A stretch of DNA of 64,000 nt from Plantibacter sp. ME-Dv--P-122b (GCF_030209375.1 NZ_JARVSC010000003.1:1054001-1118000), one strand, 5' to 3'; positions 51,740-60,341 are shown, counted from the first letter of the stretch. Program-made: numbers and translations. The notes: a model not told the origin generated them from the letters alone.

Positions 51740-52630
51740 ATGAGCCTCCCCGTCGTCGATACGCGCGTCACCTATCCCACCGGAGCCCTCGTCTCGACAG
51801 GCACGGTGCTGCATGTCGAACCCGCTGGCGATCACCTCGCCGTCGTGCTCGACGAGACGGCCTGCCACCCGGTCGATGCCGCGTGGCCCGACCAGCCCGC
51901 CGACACGGCGACCATCACCTTCGGTGCGGGCACGAGCGCCGTCGAGGTCGCCGTGACCGATTGCGTCGTCGCCGCGAGCGACGGCACCCGGCTGTACCTC
52001 GGCGCCGACATCCCCGTGAAGAAGGGCACCGAGGGATGGGCCTTCCTCGTCGCCCACCTGGTCTCCACCGAGGCGGCCTCGAGTGCCGTCGAGGGCGTGG
52101 CAGCACGTGTCGAGGTGGACGCGTCCACCCGGCACGCGCTCTCCGCCGGGCACACCGGGTGCCACCTCGCATCGCTCGCCCTGAACGCCGCGCTCGCCGA
52201 CGCCTGGCGCAAGGAGGTCGCCCCCGATGCCCTCGGGGCTCCGGACTTCGACACGCTCGCCTGCGAGTCGTCGCGGATCACTCGGAACGCGTCGACCGAC
52301 CGCTACCGCATCGGCAAGTCACTCCGGCGGAAGGGGTTCGACCCGGCCGCCCTCGACGACCTCGACGCGCTGGGGTCACGCATCCGGAACACCCTCGACG
52401 GCTGGTTAAACAGCGGCGCCGCCGTCCGGATCGATCGCGAGGGCGAGCTGCTCACCGATCGACGCAGCTGGCACTGCGAGCTGCCGGGCGGCCCGGCGGT
52501 CATCGCCTGCGGCGGCACCCACGCGTCGTCACTGGGCGAGTTCTCGAGCATCGCCGTCTGGCTGGAGCGCGAGGAGGTCGACGGCGCCGTGGTGCTCTCG
52601 ATGGTCAGCACGGTCGTCCCGGCCGGCTGA
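51740..52630 (+). CDS. AlaX-like zinc-dependent tRNA-editing domain protein
   Basis: The 296-aa protein matches AlaX/AlaRS editing proteins: an N-terminal beta-barrel (YPTGALVSTGTVLHVEPAGDHLAVVLDET), then HTGCH (His138, His142) and CGGTH (Cys257, His261), the four zinc ligands, near THASSLGE. These enzymes hydrolyse Ser- or Gly-tRNA(Ala), or related mischarged tRNAs. All four ligands are intact. Its regular C-terminal AlaX features are shifted by an insertion between the two motifs. Confidence 0.8.
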   Translation: MSLPVVDTRVTYPTGALVSTGTVLHVEPAGDHLAVVLDETACHPVDAAWPDQPADTATITFGAGTSAVEVAVTDCVVAASDGTRLYLGADIPVKKGTEGWAFLVAHLVSTEAASSAVEGVAARVEVDASTRHALSAGHTGCHLASLALNAALADAWRKEVAPDALGAPDFDTLACESSRITRNASTDRYRIGKSLRRKGFDPAALDDLDALGSRIRNTLDGWLNSGAAVRIDREGELLTDRRSWHCELPGGPAVIACGGTHASSLGEFSSIAVWLEREEVDGAVVLSMVSTVVPAG

Positions 52631-52635
52631 CCGCG

Positions 52636-52714
52636 CACAACTCCTACTCGTCGAGCAGGACCACCCCGGCCAGGGCCGCACCGGGCCGCCTGGGCTCGAG
52701 ATGCAGGAGTTGTG
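52636..52714. terminator. Long inverted repeat between convergent genes
   Basis: Perfect 10-bp outer arms CACAACTCCT (52636-52645) and AGGAGTTGTG (52705-52714), with inner CTCGTCGAGC/GCTCGAG complementarity. It lies between the AlaX-like gene and the DUF4190 gene. Confidence 0.65.
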
Positions 52715-52723
52715 GACGGGCGG

Positions 52724-53230
52724 CTAGGCGGCGATGCCGGTGGAGGCCGCGCCGCCGACGCCGGCGAGCAGCCCGCCGATGACGAACACCCAGAGCAGGA
52801 CGAGCGCCGCCCAGACGAGCAGGAACAGTCCGTTGAGCACGACGCCCGTGATCGCCATCGCCCGACCGGCGGGCTCACGGCGGAGCCCCATGAGTCCGAG
52901 GACGAATCCGACGATCGGGAGCACGAAGGTGAACCCGAAGAAGAGCGACACCAGGCCGATGACCATGCTGGAGATGCTGAGACCCTTCGGCGGCGACGCA
53001 GGGTACGGGTAGGGGTACGGCGCGGGGTATACGGGCGCATACGGCTGCATGCCGTACTGCGGCGGGTACGGCTGCTGCTGCGGGTAGGGCGCCTGCTGGA
53101 CGTACGGCTGCACCTCGTACTGCGGCGACTGGAGCTGCGGCTGCGGGTACGGCTGCGGTGGAACCGGCTGCTGCGAGTGCGCCTGCTGCGGCGCGAGGGG
53201 CTGCGGCTTCGATCCGTCCGGTGTGCTCAT
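52724..53230 (-). CDS. DUF4190-type membrane protein with Pro/Gln-rich N-terminus
   Basis: The 168-aa product has a long Pro/Gln/Tyr-rich tail (HSQQPVPPQPYPQPQLQSPQ and further PYPQ runs) followed by two membrane helices (LSISSMVIGLVSLFFGFTFVLPIVGFVLGL, AMAITGVVLNGLFLLVWAALVLLWVFVIG) in the DUF4190 arrangement. Such proteins are common in actinobacteria with no assigned job. Confidence 0.85.
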   Translation of the reverse strand: MSTPDGSKPQPLAPQQAHSQQPVPPQPYPQPQLQSPQYEVQPYVQQAPYPQQQPYPPQYGMQPYAPVYPAPYPYPYPASPPKGLSISSMVIGLVSLFFGFTFVLPIVGFVLGLMGLRREPAGRAMAITGVVLNGLFLLVWAALVLLWVFVIGGLLAGVGGAASTGIAA

Positions 53231-53410
53231 GCCCGTCAGCCTATCGACCGGCCTGCGCTCGGTGCCCGAACCAGCGCTCCCACGGCAGCCTCCAGGTCTC
53301 TGGGAGCTCACGCTCAAGGGCGGTGCGGGGCCCGGAAAGCGACTACCGTATTCGTGCGGTCCTCGCAGGGAACCCGGAACACGGACCGCGCCACACCCAG
53401 AAGGAGCACC

Positions 53411-55648
53411 GTGCAGAACGACGCGATCGCCGAGGAACAGGACCATCTCGATCGGCTGCACGACGTGATCCGGTCGCAGTCCGACCTCGAGGAGCGACGC
53501 TCCGAACTCGCCCTCCGCGCCTTCGACGGCGACGACGACTCGAGCTTCTCGGAACGCGACGCCCTGGTCGCCCACCACCGCCAGCGGATGGTCGAGCTGC
53601 GTTCGTCCAGCTACGGACTCCTCTTCGGCCTCCTCGAACGCGAGACCGACGAGCGGCACCACATCGGGCGCATCGGCCTGCGCGACCCGGAGAGCGGCGA
53701 TCAGCTCCTGTTGGACTGGCGCGCACCTGCCTCGCGCCCGTTCTACACCGCGACGCCACTCCGCCCCGAAGGCCTCCGACTGCGCCGCCGCATCGGCACG
53801 GCCGGTCGCCGCGTCACGGAGGTGCACGACGAGGTCCTCGACACAACCATGCTCAGCGACGACGAGCCGAGCGGCATCGGCGAGTCCGGTGCCCTGTTGG
53901 CGGCCCTCGGTCGCGCTCGGACCAAGCACATGGCGGACATCGTCGACACCATCCAGGCCGAGCAGGACGCGATCATCCGCGCGCCCCTGCCCGGCACCCT
54001 CCTCGTGCAGGGCGGGCCGGGCACGGGCAAGACCGCCGTCGCCCTCCACCGCGCCGCCTATCTCCTCTACGAGCACCGCGAGCGGCTCATGCGGAGCGTC
54101 GTGCTCATCGTCGGGCCGAACTCCACCTTCCTCGACTACATCAGCCGGGTGCTGCCGTCACTCGGCGAGACCGCCGTCGTCCTCGTCACACCGGCGACCC
54201 TCGTGCCGGGACTCGACGCACACGCGGAGGACTCGCTCGAGGCCGCCGAGCTCAAGGGCCGGCTGCGCATGGCCGACGTCGTCGCCCGGGCCATCCGCGA
54301 ACGCCAGGTGCCGCTCGACCAGCCGGTCACGATCCGCATCGCCGGTGACGGCCCGCTCCGCGTCACGCCGGGCGTCCTGCGCCGGATCAAGGCCGGGATC
54401 GAGCGTTCGGGCACGCCGCACAACGAGGCGAAGCTGCGATTCGACCGGGCCGTGCTGACGCATCTCATCGGGCTCGAGGCGAAGCGCGACGGCTTCGAAC
54501 CCCGCACGGGCGAGGACGCCGACGAGCGTCGACAGGAGCTGAGCGAGGAGCCCGAAGTTGAGGAGCTGCTCGACACGATGTGGCCGATCCTCGACCCGGC
54601 CGAGATCATCGACCGCCTCTTCACCGATCCCGAGCTGCTGGCACGCGTCGCCCCCGACCACACCGAGGAGGAACGTCGGCTGCTGCTCCGCGAACCCGCC
54701 GCCGGAACGGACGGCGCGGGCGAGACCGACTGGGCCGCGCGGCTCACGCCCGGCGACATCGCCCTCGTCGACGAGGCCGCCGAGCTCATCGGCGAGGACC
54801 AGCGCCCCGAACTGGAACGGCAGCGCCGTGCCGCCTACGAGCGCCGGCACGACGTCGAGTACGCGCGCAGTGTGCTCGAGATGATCGGCGACATCAGCAT
54901 CGACGACGAGGCCCAGGACGACGACTATCTCCGGTCGGCCCAGGACCTCGCCGACCGCCAAACCGTGGAGGACGACCGCAGCCCCGCGGAACGCGCCGCG
55001 AGCGACCGCACCTGGGTCTACGGGCACGTCATCATCGACGAGGCGCAGGAGCTCACCCCCATGCTGCTTCGGGCCGTCCTGCGACGCGGGCCCAACCGCT
55101 CGATGACGCTCGTCGGCGACATCAACCAGCAGAGCACCTCCGCCACCCGCTCCAGCTGGCAGGAGCTGCTCGGCCCGCAGCTCCCGCGCTGGACCGAGGA
55201 GCTGCTCACCGTCAACTACCGGACGCCCGAGCAGATCATGGCGCTCGCGGATCCCGTCCGGCTCGAACTCGACCCGGACTCCCCGGCGCCCGTGTCGATC
55301 CGGCGCGGTGACGAGGAGCCTGTGCAGCTCACCGTCGACCCCTCGGCGCTCGCCCCGACCGCGGTCCGTGCCGCCGTCGCCGCGATCACCGCACACCCCG
55401 GCATCGCGGGCGTCATCGCACCCCGCTCGCTCCTGGCGGAGATCGACGAGCTCCTCGCCGACGCCGGTGCGGACCGTGCCCGGGTGTGGTCCGGCACCGC
55501 GCGCGAGAGCAAGGGCCTCGAGTTCGACAGCGTCGTCCTCGTCCAGCCCGATGCGCTGGGCGGGACGGGGCATGCGGCACTGTCGCTCCGGTACGTCGCG
55601 CTCACCCGCGCCACCCAACGGCTCACGGTCGTCGACGCGTCGAGCTGA
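53411..55648 (+). CDS. helD: HelD-type RNA polymerase-recycling helicase
   Basis: This 745-aa superfamily 1 NTPase matches the actinobacterial (class II) HelD proteins. Its N-terminal coiled-coil arm has EEQDHLDRLHDVIRSQSDLEE. Then come the family DWRAP motif (102-106), Walker A GGPGTGKTA (201-209), TRARTKHMADIVDTIQAEQDAII just before it, IDEAQE with the Walker B, VNYRT and the closing YVALTRATQRLTVVD. HelD removes stalled RNA polymerase from DNA. GTG start follows an AAGGAGCACC site. No rifamycin-type operator is visible upstream. HelR versus HelD cannot be told by eye. Confidence 0.9.
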   Translation: MQNDAIAEEQDHLDRLHDVIRSQSDLEERRSELALRAFDGDDDSSFSERDALVAHHRQRMVELRSSSYGLLFGLLERETDERHHIGRIGLRDPESGDQLLLDWRAPASRPFYTATPLRPEGLRLRRRIGTAGRRVTEVHDEVLDTTMLSDDEPSGIGESGALLAALGRARTKHMADIVDTIQAEQDAIIRAPLPGTLLVQGGPGTGKTAVALHRAAYLLYEHRERLMRSVVLIVGPNSTFLDYISRVLPSLGETAVVLVTPATLVPGLDAHAEDSLEAAELKGRLRMADVVARAIRERQVPLDQPVTIRIAGDGPLRVTPGVLRRIKAGIERSGTPHNEAKLRFDRAVLTHLIGLEAKRDGFEPRTGEDADERRQELSEEPEVEELLDTMWPILDPAEIIDRLFTDPELLARVAPDHTEEERRLLLREPAAGTDGAGETDWAARLTPGDIALVDEAAELIGEDQRPELERQRRAAYERRHDVEYARSVLEMIGDISIDDEAQDDDYLRSAQDLADRQTVEDDRSPAERAASDRTWVYGHVIIDEAQELTPMLLRAVLRRGPNRSMTLVGDINQQSTSATRSSWQELLGPQLPRWTEELLTVNYRTPEQIMALADPVRLELDPDSPAPVSIRRGDEEPVQLTVDPSALAPTAVRAAVAAITAHPGIAGVIAPRSLLAEIDELLADAGADRARVWSGTARESKGLEFDSVVLVQPDALGGTGHAALSLRYVALTRATQRLTVVDASS

Positions 55649-55750
55649 CCGTGGCCATCCGGCGACGCACCGTCGTCCGGACCCCTCCAGAGCACCGGGC
55701 GGCGGGAAGGACCGTAGGCTTGGGCTCTGCCAACAGAATGTGAGGCTGGG

Positions 55751-56461
55751 ATGAAGGTCATCAGCTACAACCTCCGCAAGAACAAGGCCAGCGGCGAGCT
55801 CGTCGCACTCACCGAAGAGTTCGGCCCCGACGTCCTCGCGTTGCAGGAGGCCGACACCCTGCAGCTGCCCGCCGAGCTCGGCGGCCTGCACCTCGCCGAC
55901 AGCACGCACCGCAACCGGCTCGGCCTCGCGATCTACTACCGCCGCGACCGTTTCACAGCGGAGTCGACGCAGACGTTCGCGCTGAAGAAGTCGCTGCACG
56001 ACATGGTGCTCGCGCCGGCGCACGAGCGACTCATCGGCACCCGCCTCACCGATGTCGAGGCCGGGCGCGAACTCATCGTGGCCTCGTTCCATGCGGCTCC
56101 GCTCACCGCGCTCAACTCACTGCGTCGGCACCAGATCAAGGCCGCGCACGAGCAGCTGCACGCGATGGGCGACGTCCCGACCCTCATGGTCGGCGACTAC
56201 AACTACCCGCTCTTCCAGAAGGGCCTCGGCACGAAGATGCAGGAGAGCGGGTACGACCTGAGCCTCAGCGACCGCAGCACCTACACGCGCTACAAGATGT
56301 TCAGAGGGCACTTCGACTTCGCGACCTCCGTGGGCCTGAAGATCGACCGCGTGCAGACGCTGCGCCGCGGCATCTCGGACCACCTGCCGATCCTCGTGGA
56401 CGCGAGCTACGGTGCGGCTGTGCCGGTCGACGACGAGGCTCCGGAGTCCGCCGCCCGCTGA
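55751..56461 (+). CDS. Endonuclease/exonuclease/phosphatase (EEP) family protein
   Basis: The 236-aa product has the full EEP active-site set: Asn7 (VISYNLRKN), Glu33 (ALQEAD), FHAAPLTALNSLRR, VGDYNYP with Asp/Asn, and SDHLPIL with the catalytic Asp-His. It could cut nucleic acid or phosphoesters; substrate unknown. Its last 27 bp lie in the left copy of a tandem duplication. Confidence 0.88.
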   Translation: MKVISYNLRKNKASGELVALTEEFGPDVLALQEADTLQLPAELGGLHLADSTHRNRLGLAIYYRRDRFTAESTQTFALKKSLHDMVLAPAHERLIGTRLTDVEAGRELIVASFHAAPLTALNSLRRHQIKAAHEQLHAMGDVPTLMVGDYNYPLFQKGLGTKMQESGYDLSLSDRSTYTRYKMFRGHFDFATSVGLKIDRVQTLRRGISDHLPILVDASYGAAVPVDDEAPESAAR

Positions 56462-56465
56462 CCCG

Positions 56466-56552
56466 GTTCACAAGTCAGGATGCGCTCGGCACGGCGACCT
56501 CCTGCCGCAGCGTGTCACGCGGGAAACGCCGCGTTCGTCCTGAGTTGTGAAC
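56466..56552. terminator. Inverted repeat, first of two duplicated hairpins
   Basis: GTTCACAAGTCAGGA (56466) pairs with TCCTGAGTTGTGAAC (56538-56552) with one mismatch; GCCGCAGCG-type sequence lies in the loop. Confidence 0.7.
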
Positions 56553-56636
56553 TCGGAAGCGACGTCAGATGAGGCCGCGGCTCCGGAGTCCGCCTCCCGC
56601 TGACCTGCTCGCCTGACCCTGCGCGCGCCCCGACCG

Positions 56637-56723
56637 GTTCACAATTCAGGATGCGCTCGGCGCGGCGCCCTGCTGCCGCAGCGTGTCACGCGAGACACAC
56701 CGCGTTCGTCCTGAGTTGTGAAC
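56637..56723. terminator. Inverted repeat, second of two duplicated hairpins
   Basis: GTTCACAATTCAGGA (56637) pairs with TCCTGAGTTGTGAAC (56709-56723). This is the copy next to the RNase HI stop. Confidence 0.7.
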
Positions 56724-56735
56724 TCGGAAGCGACG

Positions 56736-57473
56736 TCAGATGAGGCCGCGGAGGAATTCCTGGACGCTCGTCCCGGCCTCGCGGGCGCGGCGGACCAGGC
56801 GTTCATGCTCATCGGACGTGAGGTCGAGGGTGAGCTGGTGCCACGTCGGCTCGACGTCGAGTGAGAACAGCGCGCCGTCGTCCTCCGCGTCGAACACGGG
56901 GGCGGTGCGTTCCTCCTCCACCTCGAGGTCGGCGAACAGCTCCGGCTCGGTCGTCTCGGACGTGGCCTCGGTGTCTGCCTCGGAGGCCGCCGGGGTCTTC
57001 GTAGCACCGGCGCCGGTCCAGCCTGGTCCTTCCGGCACCGGCTGCTTGCGCTGGAACGCCTCGGCGGCCGTCCGCGCGCGGATGTCGGCGGCCTCGTTGA
57101 GTCGGTGACCGACGTGCCCCTTCACCCACTCGAACCGGTAGCGCCGCCCGGCGATGGCGGCGTCGATCTCCTGCATGAGCTCGAGGTTCATGACGGGCTT
57201 GCCGTCGCCCTTCTTCCAGCCCTTCTTCTTCCAACCCGGCATCCACTTCGTGATCGAGTCGATGACGTACTTGCTGTCGCAGAGGATGTGGAGGTCCTCG
57301 TCGAGGTGCTCGGTGGCGCGGAACAGTTCGAGGACGGCGCGCAGCTCGCCCATGTTGTTCGTGCCGTGCGGCCAACCCCCGGCTGACCAGCAATCGTCGT
57401 CGACATACCAGGCCCAGCCGGCGGGTCCGGGGTTGCCGAGGGCGGAGCCGTCTGCGGCAGCGGTGATCGTCAT
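56736..57473 (-). CDS. rnhA: Ribonuclease HI with C-terminal extension
   Basis: The RNase H domain fills about residues 1-140: Asp8 (AADGSALGNPGPAG), Glu43 (NNMGELRAVL), Asp66 (LCDSKYVIDS), the handle-like KKKGWKKGDGKPVMN, WVKGHVGHRLNEAADIRAR with Asp130. It removes RNA from RNA-DNA hybrids. A further 105 residues (acidic linker, then WHQLTLDLTSDEHERLVRRAREAG, a possible ribbon-helix-helix-like end) follow. ATG 57473 follows an AAAGGCGC site. Confidence 0.92.
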   Translation of the reverse strand: MTITAAADGSALGNPGPAGWAWYVDDDCWSAGGWPHGTNNMGELRAVLELFRATEHLDEDLHILCDSKYVIDSITKWMPGWKKKGWKKGDGKPVMNLELMQEIDAAIAGRRYRFEWVKGHVGHRLNEAADIRARTAAEAFQRKQPVPEGPGWTGAGATKTPAASEADTEATSETTEPELFADLEVEEERTAPVFDAEDDGALFSLDVEPTWHQLTLDLTSDEHERLVRRAREAGTSVQEFLRGLI

Positions 57474-57558
57474 GAGCGCCTTTCGATGAGTGCCCTCCAT
57501 CGTATCGACGCACCACCGACGCCCTGACGCCTGTCTCGCGGTGCCGGTGTCGGGCTGG

Positions 57559-57650
57559 CCCGGCGTCAGCTGGCCGGCGTCAGGCGGGCCGGCGTCAGGC
57601 GGGCCGGCGTCAGCTGGCCGGCGTCAGGGGGGCCGGCGTCAGGCGGGCGC
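57559..57650. repeat. Minisatellite of 14-15 bp units
   Basis: Six CCGGCGTCAGCTGG or CCGGCGTCAGGCGGG units in tandem. The last unit contains the methyltransferase stop codon (TCA 57639-57641), so each unit repeats the gene's end (GCCTGACGCC on the minus strand). Confidence 0.88.
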
Positions 57651-58532
57651 GAAGACGCTGAGCGTGACGGCGACCGTGACGGTCGTGTAGCCGGGCAGGT
57701 CGGCGATCGCCTGCTCGAAGACGTCGTCGTCGAGGTGGTGCGCGCTCGGCCCCATGCGGACCTCGTCGCGCACCTCCTCCGGCATCAACTCGACGGCGTA
57801 GTCGAGTGTGTCGCGGGAGCGGAGCGCGAAGCCGTCGAGCTGCGCGTCGAGTCGGGCGTCCTTGCGCTCGGCGATCCCGATCATGCCGAGCCGATCGCGG
57901 AGTTCGGCGAGGTGACCGGGTTGCGGCGTCACGACGGTGAGCAAGCCGTCCGGGCGTAGCACCCGACGCATCTCGGGACCGTTCCGCGGGCCGAAGATGC
58001 TCAGCAGGTGGTCGACCGACGCCGCCTGCAGCGGGAACGGCGCCCAGGCGTCAGCGGTCGCCGCTGCGGCCCGGCCGTGCGCGCGGGCGGCGCGACGAGC
58101 GGCGAGCGGCGACAGGTCGAATCCGAACCCGCGCCAGGCCGGGCGAGCGTCGAGGATCCGGCCGAGGTAGTAGCCGGTCCCGCCGGCGATGTCCACGACG
58201 AGCGGGGCGCTGTCGTCGTCGACCGAGCCGTCCGGGAGGAAGCGCGCGAGCGGCAGGGTCGTGGCGACGTGATCCGCGATCGGCTCGTAGTGCTCGGCCT
58301 CGAGGAACGCTGCGCGGGCCGCGACCATCTCCTGCGTGTCGCCGGTCTTCGGCGTCCGACCGCCGACGACGAGCGAGGCGTACCCCTGCCGGGCGATGTC
58401 GAAGCTGTGACCGGCGGGGCAGCGCAACACGCGGTCGCCGAGCTCGAGCGTCGCGGTGCAGATCGTGCACGCGAGATCGGGGGCGACGAGGCTCAGCCGA
58501 TCGTGCTGCGGGACGTCAGCGAGGATCGGCAT
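57639..58532 (-). CDS. RlmA-like 23S rRNA (guanine-N1) methyltransferase
   Basis: The product (297 aa from ATG 58532) has the RlmA N-terminal zinc finger CTICTATLELGDRVLRCPAGH, then FDIARQGYASLVVGG, the SAM motif VVDIAGGTGYYLGRIL and SIFGPRNGPEMRRVLRPDG. RlmA-type enzymes methylate the exit-tunnel hairpin 35 of 23S rRNA (G745/G748), some giving macrolide resistance. Longer frames from GTG 58607 add 25 basic residues but have no ribosome site; even the chosen ATG has only a close GAAGGC. Confidence 0.85.
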   Translation of the reverse strand: MPILADVPQHDRLSLVAPDLACTICTATLELGDRVLRCPAGHSFDIARQGYASLVVGGRTPKTGDTQEMVAARAAFLEAEHYEPIADHVATTLPLARFLPDGSVDDDSAPLVVDIAGGTGYYLGRILDARPAWRGFGFDLSPLAARRAARAHGRAAAATADAWAPFPLQAASVDHLLSIFGPRNGPEMRRVLRPDGLLTVVTPQPGHLAELRDRLGMIGIAERKDARLDAQLDGFALRSRDTLDYAVELMPEEVRDEVRMGPSAHHLDDDVFEQAIADLPGYTTVTVAVTLSVFAPA

Positions 58533-58712
58533 GCCTTCGAAACGCTCCGATTCCAGCTGCTGTGTCCGTCGCCGCCGCGATGCTTCCGGTTGTCGCACTT
58601 CACCCACACGGTGAGTCTAGGCGCGTGCCGCACGGTGCGTGCGCCGGAACGTTCGAGCGGCGATCGGTCGCGGCGGGCTTCGGCACCGCCGTGACTCGAT
58701 CAGCTCCCTGAC

Positions 58713-59633
58713 TCAGTCCTCGAGCGCGCTCCGCAGACGCTCGACGTCCTCGTGTGCTGCGTCGCTCACACGCTGCGCCCGGTCAGCCGCTCGTTGGCGT
58801 CGGGCCCACTCCCGATCGGCGTCGGCGATGTCCGCGTCGAGCTCCTCGAGCCGCCGTGCGAGGTCCTCGCGGTCACGCAGGAGTCCCGATCGCCGGACCG
58901 CCGACTCGTCCAGGAAGGCTGTCGCCTCCTCACTCGCGCTGGACGCTGCCTCCTCGTCGCGCTCGGCCGCCTCCAGCCGGGCCCGAAGGCGTCGACGTCG
59001 GTCGTCATCGTCGGAACGGTCGCCGTCTCCGTCTCCCCGAGTCCCAACGGACCCGTCGGCGGTGGAGCGCCTACCGGAGGTTTCGACTCCGCCGACGACA
59101 CCACCCCAGCCCGTTCCGCTCGACGTCGGGGCGTCGGTCAGTCGACCGGACGACACCTGCGCGGCGAGGTCGGCGTCAGCACTCGCCGCCTGGAGGCTCT
59201 GGCGGACGGTCTCGATCACCGTCCCGGAGAGCGACGCCCCCTCTGCTGCTGCGGCCCCGACGGTGGCGGTGACGAGCGTCGCGATCAGCGAGCGACGTTC
59301 GGCGCCGAGCGTGCGGAGCGCTGTGGCGTCTCCCGAGCGCTGAGCGTCGCCGAGCGCGGAACCGAGTCGTTCCAGTTCACCGAGCAGGTCCGGGCGGTGA
59401 GCCGTCAACACGTTGAGCGCCCAGGCGGCGACCGATGGTTTGCGGAGCGCGAGGATCGCCGTCGCCAGGTCGTCGTCCCCGTCGTCGCGTGCGGCGACGG
59501 CCAGGCGTTTGCGCTCCGCCACGAAGCCGCTGAGCGGGACGCGCAGCAGCTCGACGGCGGCGGACGCGAGGCCCGTCGGGGCCGGCGTTCCGGTGTGGCG
59601 GTCGTCGGGCACGGTGCCGCTCCCTCGCATCAT
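58713..59633 (-). CDS. Hypothetical coiled-coil protein
   Basis: The 306-aa product has a helical N-terminal half (VAERKRLAVAARDDGDDDLATAILALRKPSVAAWALNVLTAHRP), an acidic Gly/Ser/Asp-rich linker, and a C-terminal coiled coil (LRDREDLARRLEELDADIADADREWARRQRAADRA). No family, membrane segment or catalytic motif recognised. Confidence 0.8.
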   Translation of the reverse strand: MMRGSGTVPDDRHTGTPAPTGLASAAVELLRVPLSGFVAERKRLAVAARDDGDDDLATAILALRKPSVAAWALNVLTAHRPDLLGELERLGSALGDAQRSGDATALRTLGAERRSLIATLVTATVGAAAAEGASLSGTVIETVRQSLQAASADADLAAQVSSGRLTDAPTSSGTGWGGVVGGVETSGRRSTADGSVGTRGDGDGDRSDDDDRRRRLRARLEAAERDEEAASSASEEATAFLDESAVRRSGLLRDREDLARRLEELDADIADADREWARRQRAADRAQRVSDAAHEDVERLRSALED

Positions 59634-59714
59634 TTCACGTCAGGCTAGCGCCCTCTTGCGCCAGAACGGAGTCCGACTGTCGCCTTTTCGGGGGTCGCTA
59701 CCGACAATGTGGAC

Positions 59715-59963
59715 ATGGATGCCAGACCTTACCCAGACACCGTGGAGCCGCCTGAAACAGCCGCCTGCACCGATTTGAAGTCCCTCCTCAGGACCGTGGA
59801 CTTCCCGATCTCCCGCCGCGAACTGCAGTCGATCGCCGTCCGGTCCGGACTCGACCGCGGGACGCTCGCCGCGCTCAACACGCTCACCGAAGAGCACTAC
59901 GCCGGTTCTTTCGGCATCCTTCGCGAACTCCGCCACCACGGCGAGCTCCGTCGCTCCGCCTGA
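59715..59963 (+). CDS. DUF2795-like small protein
   Basis: The 82-aa product has the DUF2795 feel: LKSLLRTVDFPISRRELQSIAVRSGLDRGTLAALNTL, then EEHYAGSFGILRELRHHGEL. The start may also be GTG 59709; neither has a ribosome site, and a GACAAT element directly upstream suggests a leaderless message. A very large hairpin follows the gene. Confidence 0.6.
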   Translation: MDARPYPDTVEPPETAACTDLKSLLRTVDFPISRRELQSIAVRSGLDRGTLAALNTLTEEHYAGSFGILRELRHHGELRRSA

Positions 59964-59997
59964 TCGCTGACCGCCCTCCCGACGCCTGGTGGACTCC

Positions 59998-60103
59998 CCA
60001 GCGCGGTGCGCTGACGTGAGCGCGGGTCACGGACGTGAGCGCGGGTCTCCGGAGGGGCGCGCTCACGTGTGCGGGGCGCGGTGACGTCAGCGCACCGCGC
60101 TGG
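59998..60103. repeat. 106-bp perfect-armed hairpin with internal direct repeats
   Basis: Perfect 20-bp arms CCAGCGCGGTGCGCTGACGT (59998-60017) and their complement (60084-60103). Inside, ACGTGAGCGCGGGTC is repeated in tandem (from 60014 and 60033) and answered by the inverted GCGCTCACGT at 60059-60068. Confidence 0.8.
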
Positions 60104-60130
60104 CGACTCCGACAGACGTCGTGCAACGCA

Positions 60131-60156
60131 GAAACCCCCGCCGAGGCGAGGGTTTC
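60131..60156 (-). terminator. Intrinsic terminator of tRNA-Ser(GCU)
   Basis: On the minus strand GAAACCCTCGCC/GGCGGGGGTTTC folds around a TC loop, with one mismatch, 17 bases after the tRNA. Confidence 0.75.
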
Positions 60157-60172
60157 GAACTGAAGACCAGTG

Positions 60173-60261
60173 CGGAGACGGCGGGATTTGAACCCGCGGT
60201 CCCCGTGAGGGGACTCCACCTTAGCAGGGTGGTGCACTAGGCCGAACTATGCGACGTCTCC
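60173..60261 (-). tRNA. tRNA-Ser (anticodon GCU)
   Basis: An 89-nt class II tRNA: acceptor GGAGACG/CGTCTCC, anticodon stem CCACC/GGTGG with loop CTGCTAA giving GCT, a long variable arm (GTCCCCTCACGGGGAC) and discriminator G, as expected for serine. Confidence 0.95.
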
Positions 60262-60341
60262 ATGTGCGTTCGCAAGCGGACGCACGACGACCAGCATAAC
60301 CGGAGATGGGCGTGGTGACGAATCCCCGGGTCCGCGACGCC

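Larger units (their letters stand above)
56437..56751. repeat. Tandem duplication of an intergenic region with both gene ends
   Basis: 56437-56580 and 56579-56751 are near-identical. The 27-bp gene-end part (56437-56463, 56579-56605) and the 117-bp hairpin part (56464-56580, 56635-56751) each recur, with a 29-bp insertion in the second copy. The left copy therefore holds a dead second 3' end of the RNase HI gene. Confidence 0.9.

Noticed and set aside
52712-53410. Upstream extension of the HelD frame to 52712
   Set aside because: It would overlap the DUF4190 gene on the opposite strand; the GTG at 53411 has a strong ribosome site and begins the family N-terminus.
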